Shown here piece by piece: positions 54,728 through 64,000 of a stretch of 64,000 nucleotides of DNA. The DNA comes from Atlanticothrix silvestris CENA357 (lineage in GTDB: Bacteria; Cyanobacteriota; Cyanobacteriia; Cyanobacteriales; Nostocaceae): the NCBI RefSeq assembly GCF_016056295.1, contig NZ_JAECZB010000012.1:16808-80807 (forward strand), in the 5' to 3' direction. How positions within the stretch are numbered: the stretch's first letter is position 1; the number at the start of each line of letters is the position of its first letter. The position numbers and the translations under genes are program-made. The notes under the pieces are model-generated. The model was not told the origin of the DNA. It saw only the letters and a list, made by a program, of their open reading frames with translations, and did not search any database.

Positions 54728-55894
54728 ATGGAAAATTTGACTTCCGCTAAACCCAACTCTGCCTTTTCTAATGGATTACCAGCTTTATACGTCATTGCTT
54801 TTTTATCGGGTATATCTATAGGGCTGTTTAATCCTTTTATCTCAACACTGATGGCTCAAAATCAAGTTGAGGAGTTATGGATAGGTGCTAACTCTACAGT
54901 GTATTTTCTCATGATATTTATTGGAACTCCTTTGGTGGCAAAAATATTACGCCAAATAGGACTCCGTAAAACCATGACATTAGGTCTAATGCTGATGGGT
55001 TGTAGCGCCCCTTTGTTCCCTATGACAACACAACTGTCTTTGTGGTTTGTAATCCGCGCAGTTATGGGTTTTGGTTGTTGTTTGTACTTAGTTTGTGGGC
55101 AAACAGCATTAAATTACTTTTGTCATGAAAGTAATCGGACACTCGCCAGTGGTTTGTACTCTCTAGCTTTTTCCTTTGGATTTGGTATGGGGCCAGTTAT
55201 GGGTTCTTCTCTCTACAATATTTCTCCACAATTGACTTTCTCTTTAGGTAGTCTTTTAATTCTCAGTGGCTTAATTGTGGTTTGGTTAAACTTACCTGAA
55301 AAGTCTGTTGTTTTTAATTCTTCTATACCCATAGAGCTTTTTAGAAAATTGAAACTTCCTCTTTATAGTGCTTATGCCTATGGTTTTGTTGATGCTACTT
55401 TGGTTTCTTTATATCCAGTGTATTTACTACAACAAAATTATGGTGTGGAACAAATAGGCTCTACATTTGTTTTATTTGTACTGGGAGGTTTACTTGCTAC
55501 TCTTCCAGTTACTCATTTAGCAGATCGTTTTGATAAATTAAAGGTTCTTTTGATGACAGTATGTATCATAATAATTTCTCTGTCATCTCTTTCATTAATT
55601 ACAAATTCTGTTACTACACAGGTACTGGCATTTATTGCTGGAGCTAGCATCAGTCCTATTTTTCCCTTAGCGATCGCAATGATTGGAAACAAAGTTTCTC
55701 AGAATGAATTATCTTCTGGAAGCGCCCTATTCACAACCGTCTATGGTTTTGGATGTACCGCTGGCCCTATACTTTCCTCCATAGTTATGCAAATTTTTGG
55801 GGTGCGTCAGATTTTTATTTTGTCAATAATTAGCTTTGCTTTAGTTTTAGTTTATACAGTGAACGAATTGAACAAATCTGAGAGAGCTTACTAA
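54728..55894 (+). CDS. MFS transporter
   Basis: 388 residues with about 12 membrane helices in two halves, and a cytoplasmic loop near residue 190-205. ATLPVTHLADRFDKLKVLL is the MFS loop motif between helices 8 and 9. Similar to drug/metabolite efflux permeases. Position between regulator and carrier-protein genes suggests export of the polyketide-derived product. 46 bases separate it from the carrier gene. Confidence 0.88.
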   Translation: MENLTSAKPNSAFSNGLPALYVIAFLSGISIGLFNPFISTLMAQNQVEELWIGANSTVYFLMIFIGTPLVAKILRQIGLRKTMTLGLMLMGCSAPLFPMTTQLSLWFVIRAVMGFGCCLYLVCGQTALNYFCHESNRTLASGLYSLAFSFGFGMGPVMGSSLYNISPQLTFSLGSLLILSGLIVVWLNLPEKSVVFNSSIPIELFRKLKLPLYSAYAYGFVDATLVSLYPVYLLQQNYGVEQIGSTFVLFVLGGLLATLPVTHLADRFDKLKVLLMTVCIIIISLSSLSLITNSVTTQVLAFIAGASISPIFPLAIAMIGNKVSQNELSSGSALFTTVYGFGCTAGPILSSIVMQIFGVRQIFILSIISFALVLVYTVNELNKSERAY

Positions 55895-55940
55895 CGATAT
55901 TTATAAACTTTGATGCCATTAATTGTAGGAAATTTTCAGT

Positions 55941-56363
55941 ATGAAAGATCTGCAAACTGTCACTAACAATTTCACGAATACTGGCTTATTCCAGTTTCTA
56001 GCAAGTAGTCAAAATCCACTAGTTGAGTGGATACAAAATTTTAGTAATAGCACAGAAACCGTTTTGTGTCAGAGTAATTCTGAAACACAATATTCCCAAA
56101 AACAGTTTCAAACAGAGAAAATCATTGAAGGCTGGTTAGTTTTCTATCTCTCTAAACTGCTGCTAGTTAATCACAGTGAAATCAACATTCATCTGCCCTT
56201 TGAATACTACGGAATAACTTCACTAGAAGCGTTACGTTTAACATACGCCATAGAAGTTTGGCTGGGACGTAAGTTTTCTCTAGAGTTGGTGTATGAGTAT
56301 CCCACAGTCAAGGTATTAGCGCAGCATTTAGCCCAAGAAATTGAATGTGTCTGCGTGTCTTAA
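55941..56363 (+). CDS. free-standing acyl/peptidyl carrier protein
   Basis: 140 residues. The carrier domain occupies about 60-138, with the phosphopantetheine Ser in YGITSLEALRL and the helix III region LVYEYPTVKVLAQHLAQ. An N-terminal extension of about 55 residues has no recognised domain. The phosphopantetheinyl transferase 33 bases downstream would load it. It is typical of PKS/NRPS carriers and not of fatty acid synthase AcpP. Confidence 0.88.
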   Translation: MKDLQTVTNNFTNTGLFQFLASSQNPLVEWIQNFSNSTETVLCQSNSETQYSQKQFQTEKIIEGWLVFYLSKLLLVNHSEINIHLPFEYYGITSLEALRLTYAIEVWLGRKFSLELVYEYPTVKVLAQHLAQEIECVCVS

Positions 56364-56394
56364 TTACGAATTACGAATTACGAATTACGAATTA
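56362..56394. repeat. STRR heptamer array (AATTACG)n at gene junction
   Basis: Four AATTACG units and a partial one fill the 33-base gap between the carrier protein stop (TAA is part of the array) and the phosphopantetheinyl transferase start. Confidence 0.9.
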
Positions 56395-56396
56395 CT

Positions 56397-57143
56397 ATGA
56401 TCACCGTTGATTGCCTATGGCGTTCTCCACCTACAAACTGGTCACTGTTAAGTGAAGATGTTCATGTCTGGTGTACTTTTCTCAACCAATCTACATCTCG
56501 CGTTCAGACGTTAGCACAATTACTTTCACAAGACGAACGCACAAGATCTGAGCGTTTTTATTTGGAAAGAGACAGAAAACGTTTCATTGTTGGACGTGGT
56601 TTATTGAGGACAATCTTAGGCTCTTATTTAGGGACTAGTGCCAGTCAATTGCAGTTTTGTTATGGGCAGCATGGCAAACCAACTTTGGAAGAAACATCTG
56701 GTGGGAGTATCTTGAGTTTTAATTTATCTCACTCCCATGAACTTGTTTTATATGCCATAACGCGTAAACGTGAAATTGGTGTTGATATTGAATATATCCG
56801 TCCTATTTCTGATTTTGAACAAATTGCCGATCGCTGCTTTTCAGAACGAGAAAAAAATGTCTTTCAAAAATTGTCTACTGATCAAAAGTTAGGAGCTTTT
56901 TTTAATTGTTGGACACGTAAAGAAGCTTATTTAAAAGCCACTGGTTATGGACTCCTTTTCCCAATGGATCAGTTAGATGTTTCATTATCTCCTAGCGAAC
57001 CAGTTCAACTTTACAGTATTAAAGGCGATCGCTCCACTGTCACCCGTTGGTCACTCCAAGAGTTTACACCTGCTTACGGCTATGTGGGCGCTTTGGCTGT
57101 CGAAGGGCATGACTGGCAACTCAAATGCTGGCAATGGGAGTAA
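56397..57143 (+). CDS. Sfp-type 4'-phosphopantetheinyl transferase
   Basis: 248 residues. It moves phosphopantetheine from CoA to the Ser of carrier proteins. Motifs: FIVGRGLLRTILGSYLG, the Mg-binding GVDIEYIRPISDF, and WTRKEAYLKATGYGL with the catalytic Lys. Placement between a free carrier and a polyketide synthase indicates activation of both; cyanobacteria often have only one Sfp-type enzyme, so it may also serve other pathways, including the heterocyst glycolipid synthase. Confidence 0.93.
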   Translation: MITVDCLWRSPPTNWSLLSEDVHVWCTFLNQSTSRVQTLAQLLSQDERTRSERFYLERDRKRFIVGRGLLRTILGSYLGTSASQLQFCYGQHGKPTLEETSGGSILSFNLSHSHELVLYAITRKREIGVDIEYIRPISDFEQIADRCFSEREKNVFQKLSTDQKLGAFFNCWTRKEAYLKATGYGLLFPMDQLDVSLSPSEPVQLYSIKGDRSTVTRWSLQEFTPAYGYVGALAVEGHDWQLKCWQWE

Positions 57144-57530
57144 GAAGTCAGTGGTCAGTTGTTAGTGGTCAGTGGTCAGTGGTATTTTTCCCCCCTGCTT
57201 TCTCATCTTCCCACTTCCTAAGATACATCCCTGATTAGCGAAAGATTTTCCATTGATTATTCATCTCACATTCCGTAAATTTAACTTTGTTACTGATAGC
57301 TGTAACTTAAATACTCACGAATCAATATAAGTAGTTGAAGCAAACTTACTCTTCAAAAATAGAATTTTCGTGTTATTCTTTGCGTCTTTGTGCCTTTGCG
57401 TGAGAAAAAATATTTATGCATTTGTGCAAGAACAATAAATAATCAAATCAAAAAATAGGGATGAAAATAGATTTTTATCTAATCCCTAACCCCCCTAGCC
57501 CCTAATCCCTAACTCATAGGAAAAGGTAAT
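57144..57530. other. intergenic region upstream of the polyketide synthase
   Basis: 387 bases. A TCAGTGG/TCAGTTG heptamer array lies at 57147-57182, and CCCTAACCCCCCTAGCCCC / CCCTAACTC repeats at 57484-57516. The latter word recurs at 20160-20180 and in the coding region at 63977-64000. AGGAAAAGG precedes the PKS start codon. Confidence 0.6.
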
Positions 57531-60500
57531 ATGACTGTTTCCTTTCAATATTTAAAATTTTCTTCCTTAGTAGAACTACTGCGCTACAGAGCCTTACACC
57601 AACCTGATAGATTAGCTTTTTCCTTTTTACAAGATGGAGAAATAGAAACAGCTAGTTTAACTTACAAAGAACTAGATCAACAAGTAAGAGCGATCGCAGC
57701 TTATCTCCAATCTATCAAAGCTACTGGCGAACGAGCGCTATTACTCTACCCATCTGGCTTAGAATTTATTACTGCTTTTTTCGGCTGTTTATATGCAGGA
57801 GTGGTGGCTGTTCCAGCTTACCCACCCAAACAAAATCAAAAGCTCACCAGATTACAATCAATCATCACAGATGCTCAAGCAAAGGTAGCTCTTACTACCA
57901 CATCTTTGTTCGAGAACATCAAAAAACGCTTTGATCAAGATACAGAACTGACAGATTTACATTTAATTGCTACCGATGGTATTGCTCACGACTTAGCCTC
58001 AGACTGGCAACAACCAGAAGTTAACAGCAATACTTTAGCCTTTCTGCAATACACTTCGGGTTCTACTGGTTCGCCCAAGGGAGTCATGGTCACTCATGGC
58101 AATCTGCTGCATAACTTGGAATATATCAAGCAGGCATTTGAACTTACTGCTGATACTGTGTCTGTGTCTTGGCTGCCTGGGTTTCATGACATGGGTCTAA
58201 TTGACGGACATCTCCAACCCATATATACAGGGTTTAAATGCATCCTGATGCCGCCTGCATCGTTTGTACAGCGTCCGATTCGCTGGCTGCAAGCAATTTC
58301 GCGTTATCAAGCAAATCATTCCGGCGGCCCTAACTTTGGTTATGACCTTTGTGCTAGCAGCAAACTGACTCCAGAACAAATAGAATCTCTCGATTTGAGT
58401 CATTGGCACAGCGCTTATAGCGGTTCTGAGCCTGTTCGTAAAGAAACAATGGAACGGTTTGCGGCGAAATTTAAACCCGCTGGTTTCCAGACTAACTTAT
58501 TTTATCCCTGCTATGGTTTGGCGGAGTCCACTTTGATGGTTTCAGGTGGCAATGTCAAAGACGAACCGATTTATTGTCAAGTTGAGGCTGAAGCACTCGA
58601 ACAAAATCGGATTGTTCCAGCTAACGCAGATACCAAAAATATTAGGCATTTGGTAGGATGTGGACATTCTTGGCTGGATACAAACATTGTCATTGCTAAT
58701 CCAGAAACAATGACGCAATGTGCAGCTAATGAAGTCGGAGAAATTTGGGTTTCTAGTTCCAGCATGGCTCAAGGCTATTGGCAAAGGCCGGAAGCGACAA
58801 CGCAAACATTTCAAGCATATCTGCAAGATGGAAGTGGCCCATTTCTCCGCACGGGTGATTTCGGATTTTTGCAAGATGGTGAAGTGTTCGTCACTGGACG
58901 CGTCAAGGACATGATTATTATCCGGGGTCGCAATCACTATCCCCAAGATATTGAATCGACGGCGGTCAAAAGTCACTCAGCTTTACGGATTGGTTTTGCA
59001 GCAGCATTTGCAATTGAAGTAGATGGCGAAGAACAACTCGTTGTGACTTGTGAGGTTGAACGGACTGCGATTCGTAAGCTGAACATCGATGAAGTTGTAA
59101 GGGCTATTCGGCAAGCAGTGTCTGAGGAACATGAATTACAAGTTTATGCTGTATCGCTGCTTAAGCCTGCAAGTATTCCGAAAACTTCTAGTGGTAAGAT
59201 TCAGCGTCATGCTTGCCGGGCTAAGTTTCTGGAGGGTACGCTGGATGTTGTGGATATGTGGCAAAGTCAAGAAACTGGTGTTGTTGAATCAGGATATGAA
59301 AAGCTCACGCCAAGTCAAGGCAGCGCGTTGGGCGGGTTTCCCGACTTGAAGCGACTGCCGCGCAAAGGCGCAAAGGTAGAAGGAAAGCAAGCAGAAGTTA
59401 TTCAAGTTTGGTTGGTTGATAAGGTTTCACAGCAGTTAAAGATTGCATCTCAAACTATAGATGTTCAAGAACCTTTTGCTCGCTACGGTTTGGATTCGTT
59501 GGCGGCGATGATGCTTTCTACAGAATTAGAAGATTGGTTGGGATTGAGCCTTTCTCCGACTTTGGTTTATGATTATCCTTCTATTGCTGCTTTGGCTGAA
59601 CATTTGGCTGTGTTGGTGGAAAATTCCCAGCCAGAATTAGAGTCTGATGGGGTGATAGATGAAACTGGCGGGAGTGATGAAACAGATGCGATCGCAATTA
59701 TAGGCATAGGCTGTCGTTTTCCTGGGGCAAAAGACCCGGAGGCTTTTTGGCAACTGCTACAAAGTGGTACTGATGCCATTGTAGAAGTACCAGGCGATCG
59801 CTGGGATATTCAACAAGTTTACGATGCCCAACCAGCGACACCAGGAAAGATGAACACCCGTTGGGGCGGATTCCTGGAAGATGTGGATCAATTTGATGCT
59901 GGTTTCTTTGGTATCAGTCCCCGCGAAGCCGAAAGTATTGACCCACAACAACGGCTGGTGTTAGAGGTGAGTTGGGAAGCGCTAGAAAATGCTGGGATTG
60001 CTCCACAGCGGTTAAAAGGTAGTCAGACTGGGGTATTTATCGGCATTAGCACTAACGATTATGCGCGGTTACAGTTTAATCATCCCACTGGCACTGATGC
60101 TTACTTTGGTACTAGTTCGGCGTTTAGCATTACTGCTAATCGCTTGTCTTATTTGTTAGATTTACGCGGGCCGAGTTGGGCAGTAGATACAGCTTGTTCT
60201 TCTTCATTAGTGGCGGTGCATCAAGCTTGCCAAAGTCTGCGTCAAAAAGAGTCGGAATTAGCTTTAGCTGGTGGAGTCAATCTGATCCTAACTCCTGAAT
60301 TAACGATCGCTTTTTCTCAAGCGCAAATGATGGCAGACGATGGCCATTGTAAAACATTTGATGCTAGTGCTAACGGTTACGTTCGTGGTGAAGGCTGCGG
60401 TGTTGTTGTTCTGAAGCGTCTCGGTGATGCCCAACGAGATGGAGACAATATTTTAGGAATTATTAGAGGTTCGGCGGTTAACCAAGATGGTCGTAGTAAT

Positions 60501-63500
60501 GGATTGACAGCACCAAATGGCCCTTCTCAACAAGCGGTTGTGCGTCAGGCTTTAGAAAAGGCACAAGTACAACCTGCACAAATTAGCTATGTCGAAGCGC
60601 ATGGTACTGGTACGCCGTTGGGAGATCCCATTGAGGTCAATTCTCTCAAAGAAGTGTTGAAACAGGGGAGAACGCCATCATGTTCTTGCTGGATTGGTTC
60701 GGTAAAAACTAATATCGGTCACTTGGAGGCGGCATCGGGAATTGCCAGCTTGATTAAAGTGGTGCTGGCGTTACAGCATCAAGAGATTCCGCCTCATTTA
60801 CATTTGCAGCGGCTGAATCCTCATATCAAGTTAGAGGGCACTGGTTTGGCGATTCCTACTGAAGGTCAGGTATGGACGGGAGAATCGCGATTTGCTGGGG
60901 TGAGTGCGTTTGGGTTTGGTGGGACTAATGCTCATGTGATTTTGGAAGAAAGTCAAGAAACGAACCGCCAAGAGCGCCAAGTACGCCAAGAAATAAGAGC
61001 TTCAGAAGTTGAGCGTCCTAAGCATTTGCTGAGTCTCTCGGCGAAGAGTGAAAAGGCGTTGCGGGAGTTAGCGCAGAAGTATGGGCAGTTTTTAGCGGCG
61101 AATCCGGAAGTTGCTGTTACTGATGTTTGTTTTACTAGTAACACGGGGCGATCGCATTTTGATTATCGTTTAGCTGTGGTTGCTGAATCTACTGCCCAGT
61201 TAAGCGAACAACTCGGTACTTTTGCTAATTCGGTGGTAGTCAGTCAGCCAGAAACAAATAAGCCTCGTAAAATCGCATTTCTGTTTACTGGACAAGGTTC
61301 TCAGTATCCTGGGATGGGACGGCAACTCTACGAAACTCAACCAGTTTTTCGCCGCACTCTGGAACGTTGCGATCAAATTCTTCGGGCTTATCTAGAACAA
61401 CCTCTGCTATCAGTTATTTACCCTGGGTCAAATGCAAACTCAGTGTTAAATGAAACTGCATATACGCAACCTGCTTTATTTGCCTTGGAATATGCCCTGT
61501 TTGAACTGTGGAAGTCTTGGGGAATTGTTCCAGATGTAGTTATCGGTCACAGTGTTGGAGAGTATGCCGCCGCTTGTGCTGCTGGGGTGTTCAGTTTAGA
61601 AGATGGACTGAAGTTGATTGCTCAAAGGGGACGGCTGATGCAAGCGTTACCTCCTAATGGGATGATGGCGGCAGTTTTGACTGATGAGCAACGAGTGGCT
61701 GAGGCGATATCACGTTACTCGGAAGTATCCATTGCTACTGTGAATAGTCCAAAGCAAACTGTGATTTCGGGAACCAAAGCAGCTGTGCAGGAAGTGCTGA
61801 AATACTTTGAGTCTCAGAAAATTTCAGCTAAAGCTTTAAAAGTCTCGCACGCTTTTCACTCTCCTTTGATGAACCCGATGTTGGAGTCTTTTGAAAAGAT
61901 TGCCGCTTCGGTGAAGTTTAACGCGCCTAGTATTCCTTTAGTTTCTAATTTGACAGGCGAAATCCTTACTAATCAAGATGTTCTCGATACAAATTATTGG
62001 TGTCGTCATATTCGAGAAGCGGTGAGATTTTCAGCGGGGATGGAGACGCTGCATCGCCAAGGTTATGACTTGTTTTTGGAAATTGGCCCCAATTCCACAC
62101 TGTCAAATTTAGGAAAGCAGTGTTTACCGCAGGGAGTAGGAACTTGGTTAACTTCTCTCACCAAAGAAGATAACTGGCAATCATTACTCAGTAGTTTAGG
62201 GACACTATACACCCTTGGCGTGGATGTGGACTGGTCTGGATTTGACCGAGATTTTACACGCAATAAGTTAGCACTTCCTACTTATCCGTTTCAGCGTCAA
62301 CGTTTTTGGATTAAAACCGATGGAGGAAAAAATACAAAATTGAATACTACAACAGACGAATTCGGCAAACAAAGACAGAATCAGGCATCTCAGTCTACAC
62401 AGAATTATGAAGAAACGAACCGCCAAGTGCGCCAAGTACGCCAAGAAATAAGAGTTTTAGAGAGTTCTAAATACTTTTATGAGTGGCAATGGCAATCTCA
62501 GCAGCTAGTTAAAACAGGAGAGATTTCGCCGGGGGCTGTCCTCATTTTTAAGGACGCTCAAATGGTTGCTAAGAACCTAGAGAAGCTGTTTGATGCAGAA
62601 AAATATCCTGTTTATTTTGTCACTGCTGGTCAAAAGTTCCAACAAAAAAAAGAACGCCACTTTACTATCAATCCTGCTTCACCGGAAGACTATGACCAAC
62701 TAATTCAAGCTTTAAAACAGCAAGGTCTGACGATTACAGCTATTATCCACCTCTGGAATTACAATCAGGCTGCTATCTCCCGGTTGCCTGTGGATTCTCA
62801 CGATTCTGTACTGCAAGAAGGCATGTACAGCGTGTTGTATTTGGGGCAAGCACTAATCAAACATTACTCAAATTCTCCCATCAATCTCCTACTGTTAACT
62901 CAAGGTGCTTATGTAACATCTGCAAATGAAACACTCCAGGGTTTACACCAAGCGATGGGCGCAACTTTAACCCAGACAATTACTCAAGAACACAACAATA
63001 TTCAAGCAAAAGTAGTAGATATTACACCGGGGAGTGCATCTCCAGAAGCTCTGGCTCAAATTTTATTCCAAGAACTACCAGCCAAACCAGACAAAGAAGG
63101 AATTGTAGTTATCCGCCAAGGAAAACGGTTGATCAGGATTTTAGAAAGAATGGAAATTCCTGCTAATAAGGAATTTCAGTCAGTCTTAACACCGGGAGAT
63201 ACTTGGTTAATTACTGGTGGTGTGAGTGATGTCGGGGCAGAAATCGCTAAGGGAATGGTGAATCGCGCACCGATTAATTTAGTCCTAACTGGTCGTCATC
63301 CCCTACCACCAAAAGCAGAATGGCACTTGCATGACGGTGACAACAGCACCAGTAAACGCATCCGCATTGTTCAAGACTTAGAGCAACTGGGAGCTACGGT
63401 ACTGTATCACGCTGTCGATGTGACAGATGCCGAAGGGATGCAGCTGTTAATGGAAACTATCCATGAGCAGTTTGGACAATTACATGGAGTCATCCACGCT

Positions 63501-64000
63501 GCTGGAGTACAAGATCAAACTCGATTTAAGCTGTTGCAAAAAACACCCGAAACAGTTGCCGAGGTACTTGCACCCAAGGTTGAGGGAACCATTATTTTAG
63601 ATAATGTCACCCAAAACGAACCTTTGAAATGCTTTGCTGTCATCTCCTCGGCGGCTGCATCTAAAGCTGAATGGGGAGCTAACTTAGGAGATTATGCAGC
63701 AGCTAATATTTTCTTAGATAATTATGCAATATACCGTACCCAACGGGGCGCACCAGGACATTCACTCGCCGTTAATTTCTCCCTTTGGCGCGACAAGGGA
63801 ATGGCAAAAATTGGCGGACAAGCGCTGGTAATTTTGGCGAAAGTTAAAGGATTGAAACTTCTGGAAGCAGACCAAGCTGTGAATGCTTTTATTGAAGCTT
63901 TGTCTTTAGATGAGCCTGTAGTTCACATTGTGGATTTGCTGGAAAAAGAAACAAAATCCCCCAAAATTACTGAATTACCCCAACCCCTAGCCCCTAGTCC
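57531..64000 (+). CDS. type I polyketide synthase, FAAL-ACP-KS-AT-KR..., 3' end outside window
   Basis: Open for 2156 codons to the window edge; frame checked at several points with no break. Domains by residue: fatty acyl-AMP ligase about 1-590 ([26 protein letters not shown]), ACP about 617-705 ([10 protein letters not shown]), KS about 719-1138 ([29 protein letters not shown]), AT about 1244-1547 ([16 protein letters not shown] indicates malonyl-CoA), KR about 1890-2090 (TGGVSDVG, Tyr/Asn in GDYAAANIF). No DH or ER is seen. The FAAL would load a fatty acid from the free pool for one extension and ketoreduction. The order matches the first half of cyanobacterial olefin synthase (Ols), which ends ACP-ST-TE; lipid-primed PKS lines are the alternative. 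Linkers contain dispersed repeats. Confidence 0.93.
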   Translation, partial: MTVSFQYLKFSSLVELLRYRALHQPDRLAFSFLQDGEIETASLTYKELDQQVRAIAAYLQSIKATGERALLLYPSGLEFITAFFGCLYAGVVAVPAYPPKQNQKLTRLQSIITDAQAKVALTTTSLFENIKKRFDQDTELTDLHLIATDGIAHDLASDWQQPEVNSNTLAFLQYTSGSTGSPKGVMVTHGNLLHNLEYIKQAFELTADTVSVSWLPGFHDMGLIDGHLQPIYTGFKCILMPPASFVQRPIRWLQAISRYQANHSGGPNFGYDLCASSKLTPEQIESLDLSHWHSAYSGSEPVRKETMERFAAKFKPAGFQTNLFYPCYGLAESTLMVSGGNVKDEPIYCQVEAEALEQNRIVPANADTKNIRHLVGCGHSWLDTNIVIANPETMTQCAANEVGEIWVSSSSMAQGYWQRPEATTQTFQAYLQDGSGPFLRTGDFGFLQDGEVFVTGRVKDMIIIRGRNHYPQDIESTAVKSHSALRIGFAAAFAIEVDGEEQLVVTCEVERTAIRKLNIDEVVRAIRQAVSEEHELQVYAVSLLKPASIPKTSSGKIQRHACRAKFLEGTLDVVDMWQSQETGVVESGYEKLTPSQGSALGGFPDLKRLPRKGAKVEGKQAEVIQVWLVDKVSQQLKIASQTIDVQEPFARYGLDSLAAMMLSTELEDWLGLSLSPTLVYDYPSIAALAEHLAVLVENSQPELESDGVIDETGGSDETDAIAIIGIGCRFPGAKDPEAFWQLLQSGTDAIVEVPGDRWDIQQVYDAQPATPGKMNTRWGGFLEDVDQFDAGFFGISPREAESIDPQQRLVLEVSWEALENAGIAPQRLKGSQTGVFIGISTNDYARLQFNHPTGTDAYFGTSSAFSITANRLSYLLDLRGPSWAVDTACSSSLVAVHQACQSLRQKESELALAGGVNLILTPELTIAFSQAQMMADDGHCKTFDASANGYVRGEGCGVVVLKRLGDAQRDGDNILGIIRGSAVNQDGRSNGLTAPNGPSQQAVVRQALEKAQVQPAQISYVEAHGTGTPLGDPIEVNSLKEVLKQGRTPSCSCWIGSVKTNIGHLEAASGIASLIKVVLALQHQEIPPHLHLQRLNPHIKLEGTGLAIPTEGQVWTGESRFAGVSAFGFGGTNAHVILEESQETNRQERQVRQEIRASEVERPKHLLSLSAKSEKALRELAQKYGQFLAANPEVAVTDVCFTSNTGRSHFDYRLAVVAESTAQLSEQLGTFANSVVVSQPETNKPRKIAFLFTGQGSQYPGMGRQLYETQPVFRRTLERCDQILRAYLEQPLLSVIYPGSNANSVLNETAYTQPALFALEYALFELWKSWGIVPDVVIGHSVGEYAAACAAGVFSLEDGLKLIAQRGRLMQALPPNGMMAAVLTDEQRVAEAISRYSEVSIATVNSPKQTVISGTKAAVQEVLKYFESQKISAKALKVSHAFHSPLMNPMLESFEKIAASVKFNAPSIPLVSNLTGEILTNQDVLDTNYWCRHIREAVRFSAGMETLHRQGYDLFLEIGPNSTLSNLGKQCLPQGVGTWLTSLTKEDNWQSLLSSLGTLYTLGVDVDWSGFDRDFTRNKLALPTYPFQRQRFWIKTDGGKNTKLNTTTDEFGKQRQNQASQSTQNYEETNRQVRQVRQEIRVLESSKYFYEWQWQSQQLVKTGEISPGAVLIFKDAQMVAKNLEKLFDAEKYPVYFVTAGQKFQQKKERHFTINPASPEDYDQLIQALKQQGLTITAIIHLWNYNQAAISRLPVDSHDSVLQEGMYSVLYLGQALIKHYSNSPINLLLLTQGAYVTSANETLQGLHQAMGATLTQTITQEHNNIQAKVVDITPGSASPEALAQILFQELPAKPDKEGIVVIRQGKRLIRILERMEIPANKEFQSVLTPGDTWLITGGVSDVGAEIAKGMVNRAPINLVLTGRHPLPPKAEWHLHDGDNSTSKRIRIVQDLEQLGATVLYHAVDVTDAEGMQLLMETIHEQFGQLHGVIHAAGVQDQTRFKLLQKTPETVAEVLAPKVEGTIILDNVTQNEPLKCFAVISSAAASKAEWGANLGDYAAANIFLDNYAIYRTQRGAPGHSLAVNFSLWRDKGMAKIGGQALVILAKVKGLKLLEADQAVNAFIEALSLDEPVVHIVDLLEKETKSPKITELPQPLAPS
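59305..59378 (+). repeat. 74-bp dispersed repeat inside the PKS gene
   Basis: Lies in the FAAL-ACP linker (about residues 592-616, [20 protein letters not shown]) and keeps the reading frame. Its reverse complement matches the intergenic copy at 2049-2122 at 67 of 74 positions. Confidence 0.85.
60957..60999 (+). repeat. 43-bp repeat in the KS-AT linker
   Basis: Encodes [14 protein letters not shown]. Differs at one base from the copy at 62412-62454 and is in the same codon phase. Confidence 0.9.
62412..62454 (+). repeat. 43-bp repeat in the AT-KR linker
   Basis: Encodes [14 protein letters not shown]. Second in-frame copy; a split relative is intergenic at 35959-36064. Confidence 0.9.

Noticed and set aside
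58542..58976. Minus-strand open frames inside the PKS
   Set aside because: Antisense of a strongly supported FAAL domain.

Overview
The window is chromosomal DNA of a filamentous, probably heterocyst-forming cyanobacterium (Nostoc/Scytonema/Tolypothrix type). The signs are many HIP1 octamers (GCGATCGC), heptanucleotide STRR arrays (AATTACG and TCAGTKG types), DevBCA export genes, an ammonia lyase very close to the Anabaena enzyme AvPAL, and cyanobacterial families such as DUF3326, CYP110-like P450s and a PEP-CTERM protein. I see no rRNA, tRNA or CRISPR array.

Region 1 (1-8740, + strand) is the visible part of a specialised-metabolite locus that runs off the left edge: a FabF-type ketosynthase (partial), a canonical KASIII, a phenylalanine ammonia lyase, an acid-CoA/ACP ligase, a thiamine-diphosphate (ThDP) enzyme and a divergent KASIII-like enzyme. 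Region 2 (8979-15182) is an accessory stretch: a STAND-type NTPase with 14 WD40 repeats, a 130-bp MITE with 8-bp target duplications, a gutted IS200/IS605-type tnpB element and a tyrosinase. Region 3 (15721-28441) is mostly ordinary: a WcaI-like glycosyltransferase, an APH-like kinase, proB, a YqeG-type phosphatase, a CPBP protease, DUF3326, a ferredoxin, two related PAS histidine kinases (the first with a decayed ATPase domain) and a hydrolase. Region 4 (28549-37590) holds toxin-antitoxin genes (one toxin broken), a pentapeptide-repeat protein with a premature stop, a ParA/coiled-coil pair that looks like the carboxysome-positioning McdA/McdB, a CYP110-like P450, recR without a normal start codon, and a Uma2-type nuclease.

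Region 5 (37614-52625) returns to specialised metabolism. A minus-strand set, ThDP enzyme, KASIII-like enzyme, PEP-CTERM GDSL hydrolase and O-methyltransferase, carries a second, diverged copy of the ThDP/KASIII-like pair of Region 1. Around it lie a LuxR-type regulator, a LysE transporter, a pterin-dependent aromatic amino acid hydroxylase, a DevBCA exporter, a tandem ribbon-helix-helix protein and a second P450. Region 6 (53600-64000) is a separate locus: an AraC-type response regulator, an MFS transporter, a free carrier protein, an Sfp-type phosphopantetheinyl transferase and a large FAAL-ACP-KS-AT-KR polyketide synthase that runs off the right edge.

My main reading is that Regions 1 and 5 together resemble a furanolide (cyanobacterin/nostoclide-type gamma-butyrolactone) pathway. 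The ammonia lyase and ligase would make an activated cinnamate. The ThDP enzyme and the His-less KASIII-like enzyme would join it to 2-oxo acids. Methyltransferase, P450s and perhaps the tyrosinase would tailor it, and DevBCA would export it. Two diverged ThDP/KASIII-like pairs in one locus suggest two related products or a division of labour. Several dispersed repeats have also entered genes here; three lie in frame in linkers of the polyketide synthase.
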